Positions 46,185-55,237 are shown, numbered from the stretch's first letter. The stretch: DNA of 64,000 bases from Gottfriedia luciferensis (GCF_001712755.1 NZ_MDKC01000001.1:372001-436000); one strand, 5' to 3'. The notes: generated by a model not told the origin, from the letters alone. Made by a program: numbers and translations.

Positions 46185-47609
46185 ATGACTAAAAAATCTG
46201 GATTTATTTCATTTGTAGGTGCAGGGCCTGGGGATTTAGGCTTAATTACAGAAAAAGGAATGAAATGTATTCGAGAAGCTGAAGTCATTTTATATGATCG
46301 ACTTGCTAATCCAAGATTACTTCGTGAAGCGAATAAAAATTGTGAATTTATTTACTGTGGGAAACTTCCTGACAGACATACAATGCGTCAAGAAATGATT
46401 AATCAGACATTAGTTACTTTCGCCCAAGACGGGAAATATGTTGTTAGATTAAAGGGAGGAGACCCATCCGTTTTCGGTCGAGTAGGTGAAGAAGCAGAGG
46501 AAGCTTCAAAGCATAATATACCATTTGAAATTATTCCGGGGATTACATCTAGCATTGCTGCAGCAGCATATGCTGGGATCCCAGTTACACATAGAGAATA
46601 TAGTACAAGTTTTACTTTAAGAACAGGCCATAAATGTATGGAGAATGAAAATCTTATTGAATCGAATTGTTCTGACCAATTAGGGGATACACTTGCTTAC
46701 TATATGGGGGTAAGTAATCTACCTAAAATATGTAAGCACCTAATAAAGATTGGTAAATCAAAGGATACACCAGTGGCCGTAATTCAGTGGGGAACAATTG
46801 GAAAACAAAAAGTTGTTGAGGGAACGATCGAAACAATTGTATCTGTTATTGAGGAAGAAGAAATGACAAATCCTGCAATGACAGTTATTGGAGATGTTGT
46901 CAAATTACGCTCAACTATTTCTTGGTTTGAAAAGAAAAAATATTTTAGTAGAAAAATTTTATTGGCTAAAGGAACTGCATCAGTAGAGAAGAATGGATTA
47001 GAAACTTATTTATCAGAAAACGGTGCTGAGGTTTACGCTTTTCCTACTCTTAAATCAGTTCATCTTCCTATACAACAGGATCAGTTAGTTGAAGCACTAA
47101 GTCATGAAAAAATCGTTTTTTGTTCACCAGAAAGTGTGCAATTATTTTTTACAAATATGTTTAAATCAAAGATTGATATTCGTAAACTGCCTAATCGAAT
47201 TAAGTATATATCACCGAAAACGAGCAAAGAGCTTGATAAATATGGAATATTGGCAGAAAAAGTTAGCCGTCATGAAAACGATGCAATTTTTATTGGTTCG
47301 GTAGACAAAGAGACACAATTACCAACAAAGTCAAAATTTCTGGCTACACATGAAACTATTGCAGATTCTAGATTTGATGTAATCAATCAAAGAATGATTG
47401 AAGAAACAAAATGGGAATCAATTATTTTTCCAAATCGTTCATCTGTTGATTGGTTTATAAAAGAATTAAAGAATACTAAGGTAAGTCATTTAATGGATTT
47501 ACCATTTGCATATATTGGTGAATCAGTTAAAGAATATGCAATTAAATGCGGGTTTACTAAAGTTGACGAAGAATTACAAAAGGAATTAATGCTAGGTGAT
47601 TGGAAGTGA
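46185..47609 (+). CDS. cobA: Uroporphyrinogen-III C-methyltransferase fused to uroporphyrinogen-III synthase domain
   Basis: The 474-residue protein has an N-terminal SUMT domain (GAGPGDLGLITEKG, VVRLKGGDPSVFGR, GITSSIAAAAYAGIPVTHR; about 1-245) and a C-terminal HemD-like domain (about 255-474, with IIFPNRSSVDWF). It makes precorrin-2 for siroheme, the NirB cofactor. One unusual point is CMENENLIESN in place of the commoner HxxxG segment after RTGH. It starts 4 bp after nirD. Confidence 0.9.
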   Translation: MTKKSGFISFVGAGPGDLGLITEKGMKCIREAEVILYDRLANPRLLREANKNCEFIYCGKLPDRHTMRQEMINQTLVTFAQDGKYVVRLKGGDPSVFGRVGEEAEEASKHNIPFEIIPGITSSIAAAAYAGIPVTHREYSTSFTLRTGHKCMENENLIESNCSDQLGDTLAYYMGVSNLPKICKHLIKIGKSKDTPVAVIQWGTIGKQKVVEGTIETIVSVIEEEEMTNPAMTVIGDVVKLRSTISWFEKKKYFSRKILLAKGTASVEKNGLETYLSENGAEVYAFPTLKSVHLPIQQDQLVEALSHEKIVFCSPESVQLFFTNMFKSKIDIRKLPNRIKYISPKTSKELDKYGILAEKVSRHENDAIFIGSVDKETQLPTKSKFLATHETIADSRFDVINQRMIEETKWESIIFPNRSSVDWFIKELKNTKVSHLMDLPFAYIGESVKEYAIKCGFTKVDEELQKELMLGDWK

Positions 47610-47613
47610 GATT

Positions 47614-48330
47614 ATGTTTGATGCTGTTGTCTATATTGGACACGGAAGTCGAAGGCAAGAAGGTAATCAACAATTTATACACTATATTCAATCTGTAATC
47701 AAAGAGATTCCTGTTCAAAAACAAGAATATGCATTTTTAGAACTAGTTGAGCCAACTATTCAACAAACTTTGGAAAAAATGATCGTAGAAGGTGCGAGAA
47801 ATATAGTAGTTGTACCAGTATTATTATTTGCAGCTGGACATTATAAACGCGATATTCCAGTCGAAATAAATCGTATTTTAAAACGATTTTCACATGTAAA
47901 TATTACGATAACTGAGCCATTTGGTATTCATGAAAAAATGATTCAGCTTGTTCAAAAGCGTGTACAAGCTGCATGTGGAACTAGTAACGCTGCAATCATA
48001 TTAGTAGGTCGTGGAAGTAGCGACAAAGAGCCAATCGAAATGCTTCAACAAATTGGAAATGCTGTTGAGTCGCGAATTAATGTCCCTGTTCGCGTAGCTT
48101 TTTTAACCGCGGGTAATCCAAAATTAGAAGATACCATTAAAAATATGAGTAAAGAATTTAAACGTATTTTTGTAATGCCATATTTATTATTTACAGGATT
48201 ACTTCTTGAAAAAATTAAGAAACGAATTTCCAATGTAAATGAAAAATTTTATCTATGTGAGAATTTACAGTTCGATGAATTGATGAGCCAAGCACTGATC
48301 GAGCGAATTGAAGAGAAGCTTAAAATCTAA
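47614..48330 (+). CDS. Sirohydrochlorin chelatase (CbiX/SirB family)
   Basis: The ~238-residue protein has two CbiX half-domains. The N-terminal one carries GHGSRRQEGNQQF and FAAGHYKRDIP with the metal-binding histidines. The second (IILVGRGSSDKEP) has lost them. It would insert iron into sirohydrochlorin to give siroheme. I chose the ATG at 47614 behind GGAAGTGA, which overlaps the stop of the preceding gene. No precorrin-2 dehydrogenase lies in the operon. Confidence 0.88.
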   Translation: MFDAVVYIGHGSRRQEGNQQFIHYIQSVIKEIPVQKQEYAFLELVEPTIQQTLEKMIVEGARNIVVVPVLLFAAGHYKRDIPVEINRILKRFSHVNITITEPFGIHEKMIQLVQKRVQAACGTSNAAIILVGRGSSDKEPIEMLQQIGNAVESRINVPVRVAFLTAGNPKLEDTIKNMSKEFKRIFVMPYLLFTGLLLEKIKKRISNVNEKFYLCENLQFDELMSQALIERIEEKLKI

Positions 48331-48346
48331 ATATCGGGTGATCAAT

Positions 48347-49162
48347 ATGAAAGAAGTTATTAATTCAATTGGGAATATAGCCATCGCGAAGACAAACCAA
48401 ATCAAAGAAAGTAAATCAAGATATATGGTTCCTACAATGATGGCAGGATTTTTTGTAGGATTAGGTATTATTTTAATCTTTACGATTGGTGGATTACTCG
48501 CACCAACTGGTTTTGCTGGTACGAAAATTATTATGGGTGTTTCATTTGGGATTGCTTTAAGTTTAGTCATTATGGCAGGAGCGGATTTATTTACTGGAAA
48601 TAATATGATTATGTCTATAGGTATGTTAGAAAAAAAGGTTAATTGGATTGATACTACGAAAGTATGGGGATATAGTTATTTAGGAAATTTATTTGGCTCG
48701 GTATTAGTGGCATTATTATTTGCTTACTCAGGGCTAGCTAATGGTGGTGTGTCAGATTTTATTAATAATGCAGCCTCAGCAAAAATGAATGCACCATTTA
48801 TGGAATTACTAGTACGTGGAATTCTTTGTAATATACTTGTTTGTTTAGCGCTGTGGTGTTCATTCAAAATGAAATCTGAAACAGGAAAATTAATCATGGT
48901 ATTTTGGTGCCTGTTTGCATTTATTACTTCAGGGTTTGAACATAGTATTGCAAACATGACCTTATTATCAATCTCATTACTTATTAAACATCCAGAAACA
49001 GTAACACTAGCCGGAATGGTTTCGAATCTAGTTCCGGTTACACTTGGAAATATTATTGGCGGCAGTTTATTTGTTGGAGCAGCTTACTGGGTTTCAAGTT
49101 CTGGTGCAATAAATAAAAAAGTTTCAAATGATAAAATAAATGATAATAAAGTTGCATCTTAA
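48347..49162 (+). CDS. nirC: Formate/nitrite channel family protein
   Basis: The ~271-residue membrane protein has six helices and FNT signatures: AGADLFTGNNMIM, WGYSYLGNLFGS, SGFEHSIANM and NIIGGSLFVG. In this operon nitrite uptake or export is the likely role. I chose the ATG at 48347 behind CGGGTGA; an in-frame upstream start at 48308 overlaps the chelatase gene. Last gene of the nitrite operon. Confidence 0.9.
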   Translation: MKEVINSIGNIAIAKTNQIKESKSRYMVPTMMAGFFVGLGIILIFTIGGLLAPTGFAGTKIIMGVSFGIALSLVIMAGADLFTGNNMIMSIGMLEKKVNWIDTTKVWGYSYLGNLFGSVLVALLFAYSGLANGGVSDFINNAASAKMNAPFMELLVRGILCNILVCLALWCSFKMKSETGKLIMVFWCLFAFITSGFEHSIANMTLLSISLLIKHPETVTLAGMVSNLVPVTLGNIIGGSLFVGAAYWVSSSGAINKKVSNDKINDNKVAS

Positions 49163-49190
49163 TTAAATCTACTCTAAAACAACATAAAAC

Positions 49191-49241
49191 TAAAAGAAAC
49201 AATCTTGGATTATAAATCTAAATAGGTTGTTTCTTTTTTTA
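49191..49241 (+). terminator. Intrinsic terminator of the nitrite operon
   Basis: AAAAGAAACAA (49192-49202) pairs with TTGTTTCTTTT (from 49227), followed by T residues. Confidence 0.8.
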
Positions 49242-49295
49242 GGAACTTTGATCATTCCTTCTGGTAAAATATAGTAATAATAAGGGGGCGTAAAA

Positions 49296-49769
49296 ATGGG
49301 ATATATAGAAGAGTTAAGGAGTATTGTTGGACATAGACCTTTAATATTTGTAGGCGCAGTTTCAATCATCATTGACCAATCCGGTAGATTATTATTACAA
49401 CTTCGAAAATTTCCAAATGGATATTGGGGAATACCAGGTGGACTGATGGAGTTAGGGGAATCAACTGAAGATGTTGCCAAGAGAGAAGTTTTTGAAGAGA
49501 CGGGACTAATTGTGGATCATTTGAATTTAATAAATGTTTATTCAGGACCACAAAACTTCGTTAAAGCTGAAAACGGAGATGAATTTTTCGTAGTTACTGT
49601 TGCTTATTATACAGAAGATTATAAAGGAATATTAAGTGTTAATGATTCGGAATCTATTAAATTTGAGTTCTTTTATCCAAATGAACTACCAAATAATATT
49701 GTGAAAAGTCACAAGGTTATTTTAAATGAATTTTTAACAAAATTTTACCCTGAATTGGGGTACGAATGA
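49296..49769 (+). CDS. Nudix hydrolase
   Basis: The 157-residue protein contains a full Nudix box (GGLMELGESTEDVAKREVFEETGL). Such enzymes hydrolyse nucleoside diphosphates linked to other groups. The N-terminal region (YIEELRSIVGHRPLIFVGAVSIII) is typical of Firmicute NUDIX proteins of unknown substrate. The ATG follows AAGGGGGCG. Confidence 0.9.
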   Translation: MGYIEELRSIVGHRPLIFVGAVSIIIDQSGRLLLQLRKFPNGYWGIPGGLMELGESTEDVAKREVFEETGLIVDHLNLINVYSGPQNFVKAENGDEFFVVTVAYYTEDYKGILSVNDSESIKFEFFYPNELPNNIVKSHKVILNEFLTKFYPELGYE

Positions 49770-49954
49770 CCAACGTCAAATAGCAAGTAAAACAAGAAGA
49801 GCGAATTCAAATTATTTTCGGTAAAAGAAATAAAATAGGTCGAGGAAAGTTCTTATTTTTTATTTTGAAGAAATGTTCATAGTTTACTAGGAATTTATTG
49901 GAAAAAATAGAATAAATAAAATAAAGTAGAATTAGAGTTTATGGGGTGACTAAT

Positions 49955-50281
49955 TTGGCTAAAACAGTGCATTGCGATCGGTGTTTAAAGGAAATTAGGA
50001 TCAGGGGAGATCTCGTTACTGCTACGATGTTTTTTCAAGTCGTTCCTTATCATGAGGATTGTTATGCAAAAGATTTAAAAGGTGCCAAAACACTTTTTCT
50101 AAACAATCAACCAATTAATGGTTTTTCTGGGAACTTTTTAACATTACTAGCATTTGCGGTTTTTATCGCTTCATTTTTTATTGATTATAATTCTATGATC
50201 TATTTATCAGTTTTAGCGCTGATCGCAATATTGTATCGACTATATTCATTTTTTATTTTTGAAAGACATCTAGAGAAGTAG
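49955..50281 (+). CDS. Hypothetical membrane protein with zinc-binding-like N-terminus
   Basis: The ~108-residue protein has an N-terminal Cys pair (HCDRCLKEI) and a His-Cys pair (YHEDCY) resembling a small zinc site, then two membrane helices (about 60-77 and 82-100). I chose the TTG at 49955 behind GGGGTGA; a GTG at 49946 is inside that site. Family unknown. Confidence 0.6.
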   Translation: MAKTVHCDRCLKEIRIRGDLVTATMFFQVVPYHEDCYAKDLKGAKTLFLNNQPINGFSGNFLTLLAFAVFIASFFIDYNSMIYLSVLALIAILYRLYSFFIFERHLEK

Positions 50282-50351
50282 AAGTATTGATTGAAGATGA
50301 AACTGCTAAAGTAGTCATTTGGTGGGAAGTTTAAATAAATAGTGAAATAAA

Positions 50352-50382
50352 AGAAAAAACTCTGATTGACAGAGTTTTTTCT
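50352..50382. terminator. Bidirectional intrinsic terminator
   Basis: GAAAAAACTCTG pairs with CAGAGTTTTTTC between converging genes. Confidence 0.85.
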
Positions 50383-50384
50383 TT

Positions 50385-50621
50385 TTATTTACCAAAGTTT
50401 CCAGCGAATTGCATTACAACTGCTTTAACTTCTTCAAGTTTATCAGGCTTTAATAAAGTAATCATCTTAGGAACAAATTGTTGAACTTCTTCTAATGAAA
50501 AAGTACCTTCATCTTGTTTTCTGAAGTTTTCTAAAAGAATTTCCCTTGCTTCATCTTCCTTACCCTCTTGAACTCTTTGTAAAATGAAATTTAAAAACAT
50601 TTCTTGACCTTGCTTGTCCAT
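50385..50621 (-). CDS. Hypothetical small helical protein
   Basis: The 78-residue protein is charged and helical (FILQRVQEGKEDEAREILLEN). No family recognised. The ATG follows AGGAGGCAAC on the minus strand. A perfect 20-bp-arm palindrome lies 26 bp upstream and probably controls it. Confidence 0.6.
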   Translation of the reverse strand: MDKQGQEMFLNFILQRVQEGKEDEAREILLENFRKQDEGTFSLEEVQQFVPKMITLLKPDKLEEVKAVVMQFAGNFGK

Positions 50622-50646
50622 TCTTGTTGCCTCCTATAAATAATTT

Positions 50647-50693
50647 ATACAACCATAAGGTGTTATTTAAATTATAACACCTTATGGTTGTAT
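50647..50693. promoter_or_regulatory. Perfect long palindrome upstream of the 78-residue protein gene
   Basis: ATACAACCATAAGGTGTTAT (50647-50666) and its exact complement (50674-50693) are separated by 7 bp. It may be an operator or a very stable leader hairpin. It has no adjacent T-run on the minus strand. Confidence 0.65.
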
Positions 50694-50876
50694 GTCAATT
50701 TTATTTTTCGGTGAATCATTCTTCGTTATTTATTAGCCTTTTTATAAAAATTTATTATCTATTTTTGAAAATGAGACATATTACCGGCTTTATGTTATTT
50801 AAATGAATATTAATTAATTGAAAAAATGCTATAATTTTTTATGGAAGATGATGGAACCTAAAAGTTTAATATAAGG

Positions 50877-51575
50877 GTGGTAATCGCAATTAATAAGAAA
50901 AAAGTAGCAGTATCTTTTAGCGGTAAAGATTCAACTTTGGCATTGCATGATCTTTTGCATTCTGATGAATTTGAAGTAGTCGTACTAATCGCATCAGTAA
51001 CCGAAGGATTTAATCGGACGAGCATTCATGGAGTGAGGGTTGAATTATTGGAGGCACAAGCAGATTCAATCGGTCTTCCATTAAAGAAAATTTGGATTCC
51101 AGAAAATTGTTCTAATCAAAAATATCAAGAAATAATGACTAAGGTTAATTTAGAGCTAAAGGAACAAGGGATTGAATATATTGCATTTGGTGATTTATTT
51201 CTTGAAGACGTACGAAAGTATCGAGAGGATATGCTTAAACCAATAGGAATTAAGCCAATTTTTCCTTTATGGGGTGAAGCTACGACAAATGTGATCGAAC
51301 GCTTTATTTCTTTAGGTTATAAAACGATTATTACATGTGTTGATTTAACGAGATTATCAGAAGAATTTTCTGGTAAAGAAATAGATTATCATTTAATCAA
51401 CGATCTTCCAAAAGAAGTTGATCCTTGTGGTGAAAATGGAGAATACCATTCATTTGTATTTGATGGACCTATTTTTAATAATCCTATTCATTTTAACATT
51501 GGAGAAAAGAAGCTAACTGCTGATGTTTATTCAGGAGAAACAAGATTTTGTTATACAGATTTAGTTCTAGTATGA
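50877..51575 (+). CDS. Diphthine--ammonia ligase-like ATP pyrophosphatase (MJ0570 family)
   Basis: The 232-residue N-type ATP pyrophosphatase has the PP-loop SFSGKDSTLALHDL and the family motifs GVRVELLEAQADSIGLPL, FGDLFLEDVRKYREDML, and PCGENGEYHSFVFDGP. Bacteria lack diphthamide, so the true substrate here is unknown. The start is ambiguous: the GTG at 50877 lies inside AAGGGTGG, while an ATT at 50889 (INKKKVAVSFSG) is spaced correctly from it. Confidence 0.8.
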   Translation: MVIAINKKKVAVSFSGKDSTLALHDLLHSDEFEVVVLIASVTEGFNRTSIHGVRVELLEAQADSIGLPLKKIWIPENCSNQKYQEIMTKVNLELKEQGIEYIAFGDLFLEDVRKYREDMLKPIGIKPIFPLWGEATTNVIERFISLGYKTIITCVDLTRLSEEFSGKEIDYHLINDLPKEVDPCGENGEYHSFVFDGPIFNNPIHFNIGEKKLTADVYSGETRFCYTDLVLV

Positions 51576-51610
51576 AGTTTCGTTTTAAGTAATTGAATGG
51601 AAATTATAAA

Positions 51611-51646
51611 AAAATAGACTGTTAAATTGAAACAGTCTATTTTTTA
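51611..51646 (+). terminator. Intrinsic terminator
   Basis: AAAATAGACTGTT pairs with AACAGTCTATTTT, followed by T residues. Confidence 0.85.
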
Positions 51647-51698
51647 TATTTGAAAGGTTTAAATAGCAAGTTGATAAACTTAAGTATATTTATCTTTA

Positions 51699-52265
51699 CT
51701 ATTTTTTCAAATTAGGTCCCCAAGGCGGCTCTACTCCTGCATCCATTGTAATATTTTGTTTCGATAAGCCGATTTGCTTTGCATAATCATCTAACATTTC
51801 AAATACGGTTAACCGATGATATGAACCATTAGTAAATTGTGGTTCATTTCTCCTTTTTGGATCCACAATCAACAGTGATACCGAATCTTTAGCCATATGG
51901 TCATTGAATTCATTGATTGGTACACTAAAGTCAATCTGTTCATTATATCCGTTTGCTACAGCGATAACAGTAACCTCTCCCATTTGCTTCTTAGAAAAAC
52001 GAGGATCCTTCATCACTGTTACATTTATTTTTGCAATTCCTTTTGAATCAGTTAATTCAGTACCTAAAACTTTACCTAATGAATTGATTACAATAATCCT
52101 AGCGCCTTTAATCGGTTGACCAGATTCTCCTGAGGGGTCTGCTGCTGGGCTTACTTGGACTGTAAGTGTTGCAGAAACTTCATTTAACTTTTCTGCTAGC
52201 GCTAAATGCGAAGAACTAAAAAAAATGAATGTGCTCAAAATGGTAGTAATACATATTTTATTCAT
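51699..52265 (-). CDS. Secreted protein with Ig-like/transthyretin-like domain
   Basis: The 188-residue protein has a signal peptide (residues 1-24, cleavage after ALA) and a beta-sandwich segment like carboxypeptidase-regulatory domains (GQPIKGARIIVINSLGKVLGTELTDSKGIAKINV). The C-terminal part is unassigned. It is probably extracellular; function unknown. Confidence 0.6.
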   Translation of the reverse strand: MNKICITTILSTFIFFSSSHLALAEKLNEVSATLTVQVSPAADPSGESGQPIKGARIIVINSLGKVLGTELTDSKGIAKINVTVMKDPRFSKKQMGEVTVIAVANGYNEQIDFSVPINEFNDHMAKDSVSLLIVDPKRRNEPQFTNGSYHRLTVFEMLDDYAKQIGLSKQNITMDAGVEPPWGPNLKK

Positions 52266-52467
52266 TTATTCACACCGGACCTTGTGTAATTTTTTACTTT
52301 AGTTTAAGTTGAATTACTCAAAACTATACTTTTAAAAATGTTTGAAGCCATAGATAATACCATTGTATTTGAAGTATTATTAATGACCGAAGACAGTACA
52401 AGGAAATGCTAAAAAAATGTCGAATTTCATAGATAGGTAAAAAATGTTGAAAAGGGAGTGATGTCAA

Positions 52468-53021
52468 ATGATAACGAACTTATACTTAGTAAGACATGCT
52501 CATTCAACTTATACTCCTGATGAAATGGGCCACCATTATCTAAAAAAGGTTTTACTGATGCAAATATTGTTACTAAACTACTATTAAATGAAAAGATTGA
52601 CTACGTTATTTCAAGTCCATATAAACGTGCAATTCAAACAGTTGAAGAGATAGCCATATCCTTAAATTTAGACATTATAATAGAAGAAAATTTTAAAGAG
52701 CGACTCCTATCACTAGAGCCTGTCCTGGATTTTGAAAAAGTAATAAGAGAAGTTTGGATGGACTTTAAGCGTTCGTTGAATGGTGGAGAGTCAAATTATA
52801 CGGCTCAAAAAAGAGGATTGGAAGCAATAAACAATCTATTAAAAAATTATTCGGGTAAAAACATTGTTATTGGTACACATGGAAATTTGATGGTGCTAAT
52901 TATGAATTATTTTGATCAAAAATATGATTTTAATTTTTGGAATGAACTTGCTATGCCGGATATTTATAAATTAACCTTTGAAGGTGAATCTTTAGTTGAA
53001 GTGAAAAGAATATGGAATTAA
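52468..53021 (+). pseudogene. Histidine phosphatase family protein, frameshifted
   Basis: The ATG at 52468, behind AAGGGAG, gives ITNLYLVRHAHSTYTPDEMG with the catalytic RHAHS motif. At about 52528-52533 the frame must shift for the homologous sequence (PPLSKKGFTDA, then SSPYKRAIQTVEEI, GTHGNLMV) to continue to 53021. A one-base deletion explains this. It is a phosphoglycerate-mutase-like phosphatase that is probably inactive, unless the base is a sequencing error. Confidence 0.8.
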
Positions 53022-53270
53022 TGTACATACACTTCTAATAGTTTGATTAGAGGTATTAAATGTAAAAAGGAGAGTTAGAGTTTTATACTGATATTCTACT
53101 AAAAAATGCATTATTAGAATACGGTGAAAGAAGTAGATGATGCTTTATTTTTCAGGAAGTTAACGAATCGTATAATTAGAGGTGGTATAATATTTCTAAG
53201 TTTGTTCTATTGTTAAGTGGATAGGACTTTATGAAAAACAGTTTTAGAAAAACACAAGTGAGGATCACGC

Positions 53271-54389
53271 ATGTTAGAATTCAATGGAAAACACAATAAT
53301 GGAAAAATACTACTTGATTATGTTGATACAAATGTCATTACACGATTAAAAACAATCTTGGATACTGAATGCTTTGCAAATTCAAACATTGTTGTCATGC
53401 CAGACTGCCATATATCTAGTGGAGGTGTCATGGTAGGTTTTACGATGACGTTGAATGATTTTATTATCCCTTCAATCGTCGGTGTAGATATTGGATGTGG
53501 AGTTAGTGCATACCATCTAGGGCGAATGAAATCTATAAAGAGTGAAAAACTTGATAAGTTCATCCGAAAACAGATCCCGATTGGTTCAAATATCCATGAG
53601 GAACCTGTGATTGAGCCGGAAGAGATTGCTGAAGCGATTGAGAGACTTAATCTGAACTATATGTATGTAATGAACAGTATTGCAACGTTAGGTTCTGGAA
53701 ATCACTTTATAGAAATAGATAAAGATGAGAATAATCATTTTTGGCTTGTCATCCATACAGGTTCAAGAAATTTTGGATTTGAAATTGCAAAACATCATAT
53801 AAATGTTGCTAAAGAAAATATGAAACAATTATTCGGAGAAAGTTACAAAGGATTCGAATATTTATCTAAACAGGAAGACAAAGATGCATATTTAAGAGAT
53901 TTATCAATTGCTCAACATTTTGCTTCGTTAAATAGAGAAACGATTGCTAAAATCATCATTGAAAAATATTTTAAACTCGATTTTGATTCGATTAAAAAAA
54001 TTGAATCAGTACATAATTATATTGACCTTCAAAACAATATTCTAAGAAAAGGTGCAATTTCAGCTCGTGAAGGTGAAGAAATTATTATCCCATTTAATAT
54101 GGCGTATGGATGTGTTGTAGGGAAAGGTAAAAGTTCAAGTGACTACAATTATTCAGCACCACACGGGGCAGGCCGAATTATGAGCCGAACAGACGCAGTC
54201 TATAAAGTCGACTTAGATGTTTATCAAAAAGCAATGAAAGGTGTATATACTACATCAGTCAATAAACATACAGTCGATGAATCACCAATGGTATATAAAA
54301 AGCCTAAATTAATATTAGAAAATATTACGGAACAGATTGAGATCGATTTCTTTATGAAACCGGTATATAATCTTAAGGCTGACAAATAA
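53271..54389 (+). CDS. rtcB: RNA-splicing ligase RtcB family protein
   Basis: The 372-residue protein has the RtcB metal and GMP-binding residues: C76 in VGVDIGCGVSAY, H145 in GSGNHFIE, H162 in HTGSRNFG, H248 in SVHNYI and the guanylylated H298 in APHGAGR. It joins RNA 2',3'-cyclic phosphate or 3'-phosphate ends to 5'-OH ends using GTP. No archease or RtcA/RtcR is nearby. Its terminator stem starts at the stop codon and has been duplicated by a repeat element. Confidence 0.92.
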   Translation: MLEFNGKHNNGKILLDYVDTNVITRLKTILDTECFANSNIVVMPDCHISSGGVMVGFTMTLNDFIIPSIVGVDIGCGVSAYHLGRMKSIKSEKLDKFIRKQIPIGSNIHEEPVIEPEEIAEAIERLNLNYMYVMNSIATLGSGNHFIEIDKDENNHFWLVIHTGSRNFGFEIAKHHINVAKENMKQLFGESYKGFEYLSKQEDKDAYLRDLSIAQHFASLNRETIAKIIIEKYFKLDFDSIKKIESVHNYIDLQNNILRKGAISAREGEEIIIPFNMAYGCVVGKGKSSSDYNYSAPHGAGRIMSRTDAVYKVDLDVYQKAMKGVYTTSVNKHTVDESPMVYKKPKLILENITEQIEIDFFMKPVYNLKADK

Positions 54390-54409
54390 CCTCTCTATTT
54401 TGAGAGGTT
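54388..54409 (+). terminator. rtcB terminator hairpin, proximal copy lacking the T-run
   Basis: CCTCTC and GAGAGG pair around TATTTT. Only two T follow before the repeat element starts. The 22-bp sequence is repeated at 54923-54944 with one mismatch. Confidence 0.8.
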
Positions 54410-54922
54410 CACGCTGAAAAAAAACAACCTTGTCAATTAACTTACCAAATTTTCATAAAGGAGTAGAGTGATGTTGATTTCCACTACAGGATGCTCGCTT
54501 TCCATAGGGCGAGATTCTTTAGCCTCCTCGGCGAGCCTGCGGGGTCTCAGCCTTCCCGCTTATCCCATAGGAGTCGAGCACCCCTTTCGTTCCAATCAAC
54601 TTATTCATCAAAAAGAAGTCTGCAATAAAAACTAATCAAATAGCCTTTATTTAGCGTATCCTATCAGTTGTTTATTAATTTGTAGGTCAATTAAGATCGA
54701 ACATTAATTAATAAACTAAATTTATTCTTCAATAAATTAGCATATAATATTATTACCTTATAAAAAAACTTACTAGTGTTATTGGAATCATAAAATTGCT
54801 CAAACATATTAATATTTAAAACCATTAATAGATAGCTCAACCAAAAGTTATCATTTCATCATTAATAAATGTTCATTTAATGTCCGTTTTCTATATTGAC
54901 CATTTTATATTTCAACACTCTG
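54410..54922 (-). repeat. ~515-bp non-coding repeat element, copy B
   Basis: This inverted copy of 35285-35802 is homologous from end to end; read on the minus strand it begins CAGAGTGTTGAAATATAAAA and ends CAGCGTG. The GC-rich core (54490-54590) is best conserved, and the AT-rich arms have diverged by small changes. It is flanked by 22-bp direct repeats that are the rtcB terminator hairpin. No coding sequence. The rest of the gap to 55053 holds only the promoter region of the next small gene. Confidence 0.85.
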
Positions 54923-54950
54923 AACTTCTCTATTTTGAGAGGTTTTTTAA
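54923..54950 (+). terminator. rtcB terminator hairpin, distal copy with T-run
   Basis: The same 22-bp hairpin as 54388-54409 (C to T at one stem position, still able to pair as G-U in RNA), followed by a T-run. Confidence 0.8.
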
Positions 54951-55053
54951 AAAGAAAATATTAGCTAATTAAGTTCTTTCTCCCCATTATCAGTATAAAA
55001 TTATATAAATTTACTTATTTGACACTTAATCTTTTACATAATGGGGGATTACT

Positions 55054-55170
55054 ATGCTGAATAAGTTTAAGAGGTTTTTAGTAGTACTTCTCTTTTTTGT
55101 TCTGTATATTGGCTTGTCGTTGTTGGTTGGAAATTTTCTTTGGAGATTAGTAGTTGATTCGATTAGATAA
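55054..55170 (+). CDS. Small membrane protein, 38 residues
   Basis: The ATG follows GGGGGAT. The product has a basic N-terminus (MLNKFKR) and one long hydrophobic helix (FLVVLLFFVLYIGLSLLVG). No family recognised. The next gene, 67 bp downstream, also encodes a small membrane protein. Confidence 0.55.
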   Translation: MLNKFKRFLVVLLFFVLYIGLSLLVGNFLWRLVVDSIR

Positions 55171-55237
55171 GTGGAAAAATTAAAGGGTTTTGGTACTTCT
55201 CCTTTGAATATAATTCATAAAGGAGAGTGGAATAAAT

